Below are positions 10,147 through 20,838 of a DNA stretch of 64,000 bases, piece after piece. Made by a program: the position numbers and the translations under genes. The DNA is taken from the NCBI GenBank assembly GCA_033439685.1, contig JAUEDM010000001.1, positions 6,014,001 through 6,078,000 of the forward strand, given 5' to 3'. The stretch comes from Apodospora peruviana. Taxonomy: Eukaryota > Ascomycota > Sordariomycetes > Sordariales > Lasiosphaeriaceae. The first letter of the stretch is position 1; each line of letters starts with the position of its first letter. The notes below the pieces were generated by a model, which was given only the letters and a program-made list of their open reading frames with translations, ran no database searches and was not told where the DNA came from.

Positions 10147-13100
10147 ATGGCGGCATATAATCGTGGGCCTCCGAGAGGAGGTTTTGGTGGCCCCGGCCCC
10201 GGCCCACGTGGGCGTGGTGGGATGGGACCCCCAAGAGGACCGCCACCGCGACAATATCCTCCAGGCCCTGGCCCACCTCAGCAGCAGCACCCAGGACCAG
10301 GACCAGGACGACAATACGATCAGTATGATGACCCTGGATATGACCAAGGATACAATAACTATGACGACGGGTACGATGGCGGGTATGGTGGCGGCGGCGG
10401 CGCTGGCGGTGGTGGTGGACAATATGGAATGGGCCCCCCAAGGGGAGGACCCCCAAATCCGGACTACTCCCAGGACTATAATGATTATGGACCGTCTGGC
10501 GGGCCGAATGGACGGGGAGGTGGGCGGGGAGGCATGAGAGGTCCACCGATGGGAGGTAGAGGAGGCCCAATGCGACCTCCCAATTTCGACGGTGGCCGGG
10601 GGGTTTACCCGCCTCGTGGCGGCGGTGGATATCCCCAAGGACCTGGCCGGGACTATCCTTCAGACATGGGCGGTCGAGGAGGCCCTCCAGGTCGTGGAGG
10701 CAACCCTAATCCAAGGGGTGAGTGGACTTCTTCGGCGATGTGTCGTCTGTCCTATGCCGTATACTAATCGTGCCCCAGGGCCACCTATGGATGGCTTTGA
10801 CCCAATGACACCAGCCGATGACTTCGGTGGGGGTGCCTATCCTTCCTTTCCTGGTGCGAATCGTCGGCCCGATTTTCAGCAAGAGGAGGAGCTTGCTTCA
10901 CAGATGGGAGGTATGAGTATCTCGAACCAGAGACCTGGCCTCAGAGGTCCCAGTGGCCCGGGACCAGGGCGAGGGCCAATGCCACCTCCCGGAAGCAATT
11001 ATGGAGGACCTGGGGGACCTGGACCACGTGGACCACCACAATCTTACGATTCTCAAGGCTACCCCGATGAACGTGGCGGTCCTCCGCCAGGCCCTGGTTA
11101 CAGGTCGCCAATGGCAGATGGCTACCAAGATGGGGGCTTCGGGCCACCAGCTCGGAGTATGACGATGCCTACAAGAGATCCGATGGATATGCGAGCTCCG
11201 GCTCCTCCGAGGCAAAACGGGGGTCCAGGTTACGATGCCCGTGTGGGCCGTGGCGCACCGCCGAGACCAAACACTGCTCAGGGCAACCGGATGTATTCAC
11301 CAGCCACCGGTCCTTCTCCACAAGACGACTATCGGGAGCCTGGGTACGGAAATCCACCCCCGTCCGATTCAGGATACCAAACACCACAATCTCAACAGCG
11401 ACCCGCTTCTTTCGACGACTTCTACGATAACTACTATGATGACAATGCCCGCAACAGCACAGACCAATCGGGACAGTATCAGTCATCGATTCAGTCAGCG
11501 GGGACAGGGCCTCAAGATTACGATTCTCAGTCAGGTCAAAGGCCAAATTCTTACGATCGACAAAGGCCCGGTCAGTCGCCCGAGACGGCTCAACGCGGGC
11601 CTGGCAGGGTACCCGAGGTTAGTAGGACGAAGTCTCAACCCGACTTACGCAATTCCCAGACTGCGGTGTTCGAGATGGCTGGGGATATTCCTCCGATGCC
11701 AGCGCCAGGCCAATATGGTCAGCAGCAGGCGCCAGGAAGGTCGCCTGATAGTTATCAACAATCACCCATGACTCAACAAGGCTACCAACCATCGCCTGGT
11801 AGTCAGCAAGGACCACTCGCCCCTGGATCCGGTCTGCCTTCACATCCCGCCCCGTACAGGGTTCCTACGCAGCAGACGCCATCACCAGGAAGCCAAACCC
11901 CAGATAGCCTGCCATCACATCCTGCGCCGGTTCGCCCAGGGCATATGCCTGGTTCCGTGGTGAACCTTTCAGACCGGCCACCCCCGGTAAGGAACTACAG
12001 CGGATATAGCGGAAGCACATCGACACCGACGCCTTCATCAACGACTTCTTCTGTACCACCTCCATCACAACTCGGCTCGGCTCCGCCTCCTGCTAAACCT
12101 GTAGAAGCACCGGTCACTATCGAAGAGTTGGAACAGTTGCGTGCTGTGATCAAGCAGGATCCAAATGATCAGACATCAGCTCTACGCCTTGCCAAGAGGT
12201 TGGTAGAAGCTTCTGACGTGCTAGTTCGAAATCTACCCGACCCAAAGGCTCGCGCCCGTTCTGCCGAGCGATATTTGGTGGACGCGCACAAAATTCTCAG
12301 GAAGCTCGAGAAAGCAAGTAATCCTGAAGCCATGTTCTTCCTTGCGGACTGTCTGGGCCGCGGCATATTTGGTAACGAGCCCGACAATGCGCATGCCTTT
12401 TCACTTTACCAGTCCGCGGCCAAACTCGGCCATGCCGCTGCCGCATACCGCACTGCAGTGTGCTGTGAAATCGGTAATGAGGACGGCGGCGGAACTCGCA
12501 AGGATCCCCTCAAAGCGATCCAGTGGTACAAGCGCGCCGCAACGCTCGGTGACACGCCCGCCATGTACAAGGTCGGCATGATCCTACTGAAGGGACTGCT
12601 GGGTCAGCCGGTCAACCCAAGGGAGGCTGTCAGCTGGCTCAAGCGTGCTGCCGAGCGCGCCGACGCTGAGAACCCTCACGCGCTCCACGAGCTGGCGCTG
12701 CTTTACGAGGATACCAGCAGGTCCGACATTGTCATTCCCGACCAAGCGTATGCTCTCCAGTTGTTCACGCAGGCAGCTGAGCTCGGTTATAAGTTCAGTC
12801 AGTTTCGGCTCGGATGGGCGTACGAGTATGGTCTGATGGGATGCCCAATCGACCCGAGGCTGTCGATTATGTGGTATAGTCGCGCGGCGACACAGGAGGA
12901 ACACCAGAGCGAGCTGGCCTTGTCCGGGTGGTATCTGACTGGTAGCGAGGGAGTGCTGAATGCAAGCGATACGGAGGCCTACCTATGGGCGAGGAAAGCG
13001 GCCGTCGCAGGACTAGCCAAAGCCGAGTTCGCTATGGGATATTATACGGAGAATGGAATCGGCGTCCCGAGGAGCGTGGAGGATGCTAAAAGGTGGTACT

Positions 13101-13322
13101 GGAGAGCTGCTGGTAAGTTTCCTGGATTGATAGCTTCGCTGTGTTGGTGTTTGCCTAGCCGCTAATCTGTGAAATTCGGTTTTAGCCCAGGACTACCCCA
13201 AGGCTCGGCAACGCCTGGAAGAACTCAAGAGGACTGGCGGTAAAGGAGGTCCCCAACCGAGGGAACGTATCTCACGCAGCAAGATGACGAAGCAAGGCGA
13301 GGGCGAGTGTTCTGTTATGTGA
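10147..13322 (+). CDS. chs4: Chitin synthase activator CHS4/SKT5 (Sel1-repeat protein with CAAX box)
   Basis: Predicted activator and anchor of a chitin synthase, acting at the plasma membrane and septum (Chs4/Skt5 family). Exons 10147-10717, 10779-13112 and 13186-13322 give 1013 residues. Residues 1-190 are Gly/Pro/Arg/Tyr-rich. About 190-630 is a long Pro/Gln/Ser-rich disordered region. From about 637 (TIEELEQLRAVI) to 970 run Sel1/TPR-like repeats such as ADCLGRGIFGNEPDNAHAF, AIQWYKRAATLGDTPAMYKV and GYYTENGIGVPRSVEDAKRW. The C-terminus ECSVM is a CAAX prenylation box, as known for yeast Chs4. It appears only when the last intron (13113-13185) is removed. Introns are GTGAGT...CCCAG with TACTAAT branch, and GTAAGT...TTTAG. 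Fungi carry several Sel1 paralogues; the CAAX box favours the Chs4 member. Confidence 0.9.
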
Positions 13323-14653
13323 AGAGCGACGCCATCACTGTTTTGCTCTGTCCGTAATTTGCTCGTCAGGTATGGATACCACGCGTGTCCCGGCAGCAAC
13401 CCTTTCTAGTAGTCTTGGTGAGGACGTTGGAGGTCCAGGGGGAAAATGACAAGGAAAATGGCGGAACTCCTGAGTGTGTGTTATTATGTTGAAGGCGCTT
13501 TTGATAAAAATCGTGGTGCAGGTACCACTGGACGGATGGGTCAGGAAGGGGTTCGTGCGTGGAACTAGAGCAACGATTTGCATAGCTTGGAGGAGTCAAG
13601 GAGGGCAAGGATAGTCATCATGATCATTTGCAATGCAGTGAACGAGAAGGGCGATGGAATTGGGAGAGGACCGGCAGGGTGGCGAGTTAGCTACATACAA
13701 CTATAGGTTTATAGTTGAGCATACGTATACTTGTTGTGGTTATATGCTTGGCTTCTGGTGGGGATGGGTTAAGGACTGAATGGATGGGTCCGGGAAGTGA
13801 ATCGAGAGCACAACAAGCCAGGTCGGCTGGGAACAGACATAATTTGATTATAGGACGGAGCGATGAATCAGAGATTAAACAGTTTTCTATTTATGGGTTT
13901 TAGTTGGTCGTCAGAGTTGCTAACCAGCCAGCCAGGCTCACATTTCCTTGGTGCGTTTTCGGTACCAAGATTCACCCGGGTTGTTAATAGGAATTGGTTA
14001 GAGGTTCGCGAAAATGCGCAAGCAGAATAATTTAGAATAAGATACAGGAGCATATACCGTCCTGTTTGGCAGATTCCTTTCCTGGTCGAGTAGTCCAAGT
14101 TTACTTGTAAACCGTTGTTTATTAGGGATGGATGCTAAGACGACCTTACCTTTCCCGTGATATATATCTCTGCCCTGAAGATGGAAAAGCCCGGGACCGT
14201 CCTCTCTTGGCCATAAGGTATCAAATATATAGTCAAAGTAGTTTGATACGGTCAATTGTACGGGACCTCAACGTTCCGATCAAGTTTGCATTCAAGTTGG
14301 GGGTATTCTCGGTGCTAGCTGAATTCCTGGCCTAACTGCCCAGTTGTTGATCATGATTCTCCCGTTACTCTCAAGATTTTTTGACGTGAGCCCTTGAGTT
14401 CATCGACAAATATAGGGGAACCCTAACCCTGTTACTTACATGATCCCGGCGCAGACCGGGGTGGGACACGTGGTTACGTCGCCCCCACACAGAAGTTAAG
14501 CTTTTATGACACCAATGTCAAGGCTCAAAGCTCTTTCAGACACCATACGATCCGTACATCGCGCAACATCACCATCACCGACAGCTTAACGCCGACACAG
14601 CTCCTACTCAGTACCACCACCGATAACGTATAGGCAAGCACCAATAGATCACA
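13323..14653. other. Intergenic, CHS4 3' region and COX16 promoter
   Basis: About 1.3 kb with no supported gene. A telomere-repeat-like motif AACCCTAACCCT lies at 14419-14430, about 225 bases upstream of the COX16 start. Confidence 0.6.
14419..14430 (+). promoter_or_regulatory. Telobox-like motif upstream of COX16
   Basis: AACCCTAACCCT, two telomere-repeat units in the same orientation relative to the downstream gene as the motif at 2278-2290 has to TAD1. A possible site for a Tbf1- or TTAGGG-binding factor (inference). Confidence 0.4.
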
Positions 14654-15098
14654 ATGGCAGTCTTTCCGAGTAAGAAATTCAAATCGACCGCCAGCACGGC
14701 CACCTTCGGTGCGAAATACCGTGCCATGATGGCCAAGCGGCCCTTCCTTCTCTTCGGCCTCCCATTTCTCACCGTTATCGTGGCCGGGTCGTTTGTCCTG
14801 ACTCCCGCCACGGCTATCCGCTACGAAAGACACGACAGGAAGGTCCGGCAGATGACGCGCAACGAGGAGCTCGGCGTGGGCACGACCAAGCGGAGGGTGG
14901 ACATGCGCGAGGAATACTACGTGAGTGTGCTTTTGTTGTTGTTGTTACATAATGCCGACCTATTGGCATAATGCGGTCGCAGTTATGCTTCAAGCTTACT
15001 GACTCATGAACCTACAGAGGCTGGCGGCCAAGGATCTCGACAATTGGGAACAGAAGCGGGTCCAGAGACTATCGGGAGAACCAGATGGTGTGCTGTGA
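14654..15098 (+). CDS. cox16: Cytochrome c oxidase assembly protein COX16
   Basis: A small inner-membrane protein needed for complex IV assembly. Exons 14654-14920 and 15018-15098 give 115 residues. The order is a short basic N-terminus (MAVFPSKKFKS), YRAMMAKRPFLLFGLPFL leading into a single membrane segment (VIVAGSFVL), ATAIRYERHDRKVRQMTR, then EELGVGTTKRRVDMREEYY continuing after the intron with RLAAKDLDNWEQKRVQRL. These blocks are the Cox16 family signature. The intron is GTGAGT...CTACAG with a CTGAC branch site. Confidence 0.93.
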
Positions 15099-18000
15099 GG
15101 CCTAGGTACCGACCAAGCCACGTGACAAAATAAACAGACACGGAGACACAATCACAGACAACAACATCAGCTCGTGTTTTGATATATGGCTGTTTTTGTC
15201 TTTCCCGAGGAACCGAGCCCAAGATCTATATGTTCTTATCATGTCGAACATATACCGGCTCACCAATACGACGATACCTAGGCTGAGCCGGCTGAAGAGG
15301 CGCGATGCATTCGACTTGCTTACCAAGGCCAGCATGTCTCTCCGATATGCGTGGAATTCTTTATTTTGGCGGGGAAAAAGGGGGGAAACTCTTGCATCGC
15401 CGTCAGTCAGTCATGGCATTGAAATGTTCCTGTCCACCCCCGCGGATTCGCTTGAGCGACTGAGCGTCCGAGCGACGATGCATGGAAGCGTCCCAGGTGG
15501 TCGAACGGAGGCTTGCAGCAGCAGCAAGCTACCCTGGTCGGTTCGGTGCACATGGGCGTTGGCGTGAGGAGGGCAACAAGACGCGTGATTCACCATGTCT
15601 CAAATACTACGTGTCTAGACTCGCTCCCTGCGGGATGCGCGGGGGGGTTTTTTTTAGGGAAAGGAATGCGTTCAGGTAACTTTAGCCTAGCTGAAGCAGT
15701 GTAAGACACACAAGTCGCGGACGGACGGCGCCTGTACTTTGGAATATATGGACGTGGAGCTAGAACAACCGATTTTCCAGCTTAATGTTGTCCTGAGAAA
15801 GTTTGCGCCATGTTTGATGTTTCTTGCTCGTACGAGTACCTAAGCGTAGCAGCTGATAAACTTTAAAACTGTGCAGCAGCTGTTTCAGAGAAGCTGCATT
15901 GCGTTCACAAGCGCCTGGCCCGGTCGTCTGATAGTCGCATGTTGCTTCATGACTTGCAGCTTTCAACCCGGGCACACGCCGGGGTAAGCCGTCGTCAGCC
16001 TGAGCAGACCTTGGGTATTAGTGAGGGGTTATCATTGGATGGTGTCCGAGAACGGTGACCGAGAACGGTGAATACGGTGCTGACTGTTAACAGTATCGAC
16101 GACGGGAGGCTTCCGCCTTGTATATTTTGCTGAACGTGATACGAGTCTTGACACTCACACGCAGGTCGGTGAATTATTAATTCCCCGCATAACAACATAA
16201 CGGGCAATTATTCGCGGTATATGTCCATCCGGCTAAGTAGACAAGACAAGGTCTCGTATCGCCTGGAACTCAGGTACCTGGACTTACACGAGAACACTCA
16301 AAAGTGCAGACCGAGAGCTTCCAGGTTGCAACGCTGGCCAGGAAGTTGATTACGTAGTGCAGCTATTAAGAGATCTCCAGCGCGAATAATGTTGGGAATA
16401 TGTGGGATGCTGATATCATATTGGTTTATCTGTTGCTTGCCCTGCCATGGAAAACAAAACAATTTTTGTTCTGAAACGGATTTGCATGAGCTGTAGGGCG
16501 GATTATGACATCGACATGACATGAGCCGGGCGGCTCTGGCTAGAGCGGGATCTTGATAAGTTGATAACGAACGGAGAGGGGCTCCGAGCCATGGAGTTGG
16601 AGGGGCAGATCAGGAGGTTTTGTTGAAGCAAAAGTTGAGATGACTGGAGAAAAGTTCGATGGTCACTGAACTGATATGCGCGCGCCACAAGAGACAAGAC
16701 AGACACTTCACAGATTTCCAAGATTGTACCTGAAAAATAAAAGCAATTGGAAAAACCTGATCGCCTGATGGTGTTCCTGCATACTGGTGCAAGTTGCTTG
16801 TCTTTCCTTTTTCTTTTTTAGTCTGCCACACCCCGCGATTCCGCCATGAGTCGTTTCGGGGAAAGGACCTGAAAATCGACCAGCTGCCCGCCCAATTGGC
16901 ATGAAGAGGCGTTTGATAAACGGAGAGCTCGGCACAGTTGACCAATCAAGGGCGCTGGTTTGGGCACTAGTGATCATCGGATCAACCACACCGCTGGAAT
17001 TTCCAGGTTCTTTGTCCCACCTCTCCTTTCGTGTGCCTGCCAAGTGTGCGTTCGGTACCTTGAAATGCCGTCAAGCCGTGTGCTCGTGTGCCTGACTGTT
17101 CCTAATTCGGCAGCAGCTTTCTCATCAGAGTGTGAATTGCAGTGCAGTGATGGTTATCCCATGGGCTTTTTTTTTATGAGTGAAAAGGTCTCGTGGACAG
17201 CATTCCCGGGCAAAGAGGCTTACCACCCCCTGACCCAGGCAGGCTCAGGCAAGACCTTCATCGGGCCCCTCCGGACACTGTGGTGAGCTTTGCGGTTGCG
17301 ACTCTGACACAATGCGACGACTCGCTCGCTCGCTCGTCTGCGCTGCGCCTTGCTTTGGTCTGGCTGGGGGCCTGATTTCCCCAGGTCCGTAGCATGTACA
17401 ATGTAGGCACGGAATGTAAGTAAAGTTATGCGGTTAGTTTTGCCCACTCATCGTCCGTTCTCGCGGGTCCGGCCACGGTGGTGAATCAAGGTCTGGTGGG
17501 ACCAGCAAGTGGACATGAAACAAGGCTCTGCAGATATGACGGACGAGGACGTGCACGGCACTGCACTGCAAACACTTTGCTGGCGCAAACAATACCGAAC
17601 TGAAGTTGAAAGTGGGCGGATCGCTCGGCAATGAAATTTGATATCCATGCAGTTGTTCATGACGTACCCATGTCTGTTCTCTGTTACCCGACCGCCCCAG
17701 GGCTGAGTGAGCGAAGGCGGGGTTTCGTGTCCAGAATTGAATTCACGCTCACTCAGCACGTAGGTGATGACTCTCAGCATTTCTTTTGATTCTTGGCCTA
17801 GACATGCTGCCATCTAGACTTTTCACTCATATTGTGCGCTGAGATGAGGGGTGTGAAGGTGTCTGAGATTAGAATGCACATTGTGGACTTGGGAAAAGCC
17901 GGGCAGGAGCAGAGAAACCTGTTTGGCAACTGTACGGTGTGGTTGAAGAGCCATTTGCACCTACCATCCCGCCTTGGAGACCGGACTGTGGTGGAGCCAC

Positions 18001-18444
18001 CTCCGCCCGAATTCAGAGTTTGCCGGCCAAAGGCGGCGACCTGAAGGTGTGCGGGCCATAGCGTTGCATCACTCTTCCACCCAGGCTGCATGCGAGATGG
18101 TGTGCAGCATCATGGAAAGCTGGGCATGCGCTGCTGCGTGCCCGCCACTCCGCTACGTATGCACTTGACCCCTTCTCCAATGGTGTAATCACCTTGTTTC
18201 TGCGCACTGCAAGGTACAATCTGGGCCATGGCCGATCTCCGTGTCGTCCGTCCACCGCCGGTGCTCAGCTGCCTGTTTCCTGTTTGGAACCTTCAATTGT
18301 TCAGGCACACGATTCTTAAATATCTCCTGTTCCTCCCCTCCCCTGTCTGGCACTTCCACTTTGGCTTCTTGTTTCCTCATGCATACCATCGCCTTGTCGC
18401 CCAAATTTTCCCAGTGATATCTCCATCACACACAAAGCCACATA
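15099..18444. other. Long intergenic region with short repeats
   Basis: About 3.3 kb without a supported gene. Visible structure: a perfect 13-bp tandem duplication CCGAGAACGGTGA at 16046-16058 and 16059-16071, a CTCG tetranucleotide run at 17321-17336, and a G/T homopolymer tract near 15641-15656. The open frames are short and have no recognisable content. The last few hundred bases are CT-rich and probably form the promoter of the gene at 18445. Confidence 0.5.
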
Positions 18445-19197
18445 ATGTTCTGCATACAAGATCCCGAGCATCACTCGGGTCACCATGACCACCACCGCCG
18501 AATCCTCCGCACCTTCCGGAGCCACAAGAGCCTCAGGTCTGGCGCCCGCAGCCAAGACATGATCCACCAAAGACACCCCAGCGACGCCAGCTCTCTTTCT
18601 CTGGCAACAACCCGATCATCGACCGAATCATCACGGCCGTCGACTGGCAGGACGGACAAATCGGTTGACTGGGACCCCTTGAGACTTCACCCGCCGATGG
18701 CAACTAGCCACCTACCATTCACTCAGAGCCACAACGACAACAAAAACCACGAAATACGAACCGCCCGGTCATTGCACAATTTGCACCACGGCCATCATCA
18801 AAACGGCCGAGCACATATGCAACAGTCGCCCAGCCAATCAACGACCACGGTCATCTACGACGGCTTCGATTTTGGCTTCAGCGGCGGCCAAAAACAGTCG
18901 TTCCGTCGTCGGAGGGAGCCAATGCAGGACTACGATGGCGTTCTTGATTACTACGAGGACAGTTCGTCCGGCCCGAGCAGCGCCAGCGGGTCCGACTTTG
19001 GGCCGACCACACCCTCCGATGTCCACGGGCCCGCCGAAGAGTGGGGCGACGCCGTAACCCCGCGGCCACACCCGGCCGGCATGGACGCAGCCGACTATTT
19101 CATCAGGCGAGGCGGCTGGAAAAGACGGGGCATCGTCTTTGCGACCGAAGTGCCCATGGCGAGCGAGGAAGAGACTTTTGACCTCGACATGGACTGA
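18445..19197 (+). CDS. Unrecognised 250-residue protein, low-complexity
   Basis: An intact single-exon frame of 250 codons beginning MFCIQDPEHHSGHHDHH and ending ETFDLDMD. Seen directly: a His-rich N-terminus, a long Ser/Thr/His/Asn-rich middle, a central block VIYDGFDFGFSGG followed by FRRRREPMQDYD, and an acidic Ser-rich stretch. Near the C-terminus is a better-ordered block ADYFIRRGGWKRRGIVFATE. There is no signal peptide or membrane segment, and I recognise no family. Support for coding comes from the length, the stop-free frame and a typical CT-rich fungal promoter upstream. It is isolated between two large gaps. Confidence 0.7.
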   Translation: MFCIQDPEHHSGHHDHHRRILRTFRSHKSLRSGARSQDMIHQRHPSDASSLSLATTRSSTESSRPSTGRTDKSVDWDPLRLHPPMATSHLPFTQSHNDNKNHEIRTARSLHNLHHGHHQNGRAHMQQSPSQSTTTVIYDGFDFGFSGGQKQSFRRRREPMQDYDGVLDYYEDSSSGPSSASGSDFGPTTPSDVHGPAEEWGDAVTPRPHPAGMDAADYFIRRGGWKRRGIVFATEVPMASEEETFDLDMD

Positions 19198-20838
19198 TCT
19201 ATCATAAATTATTTACTTCATCTTCAACACTTGTCTTATCACCACCATTTTATCATCTTCATCAAAGTGGGATGTGCATCAGGCACTCCACTGTATTACT
19301 ATCATTTTCTTTCATGGATGCATGATCTGGACATCGGCGTTACCGGGTCACACGGTCATGGCATATACAGGGTCCTGTACTCGGACCTTTCTGGGACTTT
19401 TCTTATATCATCGCTATCATCATCTCGGTCCGACATCCGAGCGTTCAAGTCTTTTTATAACCTTCGGCGCACCAGGGATTACATACACAAACAGGGAGTT
19501 TCGTGAGGGGATTTTACAAGCGTCATACACACAGAGATACCAGGAATTATATCATTCCACATTTGTTATTATATAAGGCTAATTGGGGAGAAGGTACTCC
19601 GTATCGGTGAGACAGACGCCTTTAGTATAGCATAGCATAGCATAGCATAGTAAAAAAAAAAAATCTTCTAAAACAAATTAGGGAGTGTGGAACAACTTCT
19701 CTCAATAGGTACCATGTGTTGTGGGAAAGCATGCTTCCTGCACGCACTCAAGCTGAATGAATGCCTTGATTTGGCGAGCGGTGACTGTGTGTATGTCTGT
19801 GCTGGCATGATCCCATTCCGAACTTGCCGAATTCCGAATCGGATATCCGTATCAGACTACGGAATACACTATCTTAAAACGTGGGCAACAAGATACAAGA
19901 CAACGAGGGGTTGTTGGTTGTTGGGTTGCATTTTCGTTAAAAGTGGTTTTTTCTTGGTCGGGGTGGTGGTAGCCAATTTCCCCAGGTCAGTCAGCAGACT
20001 TGGAATTATTCACACTATCGCCATCACCCGCTCCAGTACCTTACATACACTACCCTACACGGATACGTACAGTCACGACAACGGACATATGATACCATTT
20101 GTATAGGTAGGTACAATAATGCTCGGGTTTTATTATTACCAGGACAGGACCGTCGTTATCCGTCACAATCATGTGAGTTGGTTGTGTGATGATGACAATC
20201 GCGCAGTGGTTGATTGATTACTGAGTTCCATCCCTGATTGTAAGTGACCATCTCGTCGTTGCTGTCCGGGGTCCGCGTCAGGCTCGTAGTCTGATCTGAT
20301 CTGGTCTGGTCAACACTCGACACTTTGAGCGGATCGGGCTTTTCCGCTCGGAGGGGTTGTTCACCTGATGAATATTTAAAATTGCGACGAACGGCAGAAG
20401 GTGAGGGGTAATTAAGGTACATTACTCCGGAGTGCAGCTGAGCTTACAGATTATTGATGAGTGATGAAGCTGAGAGACCCAGCGGTCAAAGCGGGAGAGG
20501 CGCCATGGAGGAGGGCTGTGCTTGGCGTGCCGACTAATACCGGCGATGCCCATCGGGTGTAAGTGGTCCCTAGGAGGCTTAGAAATACCTGACCTGATAC
20601 CGTACACGTGGCTCGGTAAATTCGAGTAAAGGGCGACTTACTCACCTTTCATCAGACGTGTCGACGAAAAAGGATACGATATTCAACAAGATCTTTTTAC
20701 TATACGATTAAATGATTTGGATACCCAGGTAGGTAGATATTCGTGTCTGGGAGGGTTGACAGTTTGTTTGATACAGAGGAGTAGTCTAATAAGGCAATGG
20801 AATCGATTCGTTGATCCAACAAGAGACACAGGGGGAGG
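19198..20838. other. Intergenic
   Basis: About 1.6 kb between the unknown gene and the tail of the GH35 pseudogene. It contains a CATAG pentanucleotide repeat and a poly-A tract (19626-19663) and AGGTAGGTA-type motifs at about 20103-20114 and 20726-20735. No gene is supported. Confidence 0.5.
19626..19663 (+). repeat. CATAG pentanucleotide microsatellite plus poly-A
   Basis: TATAG is followed by four perfect CATAG units (19631-19650), then TA and a run of A at 19652-19663. It is a simple sequence repeat in intergenic DNA. Confidence 0.9.

Noticed and set aside
19687..20106. Plus-strand frame of 139 codons after the CATAG repeat
   Set aside because: Lacks an ATG at its first codon and shows no domain or secretion pattern that I trust.
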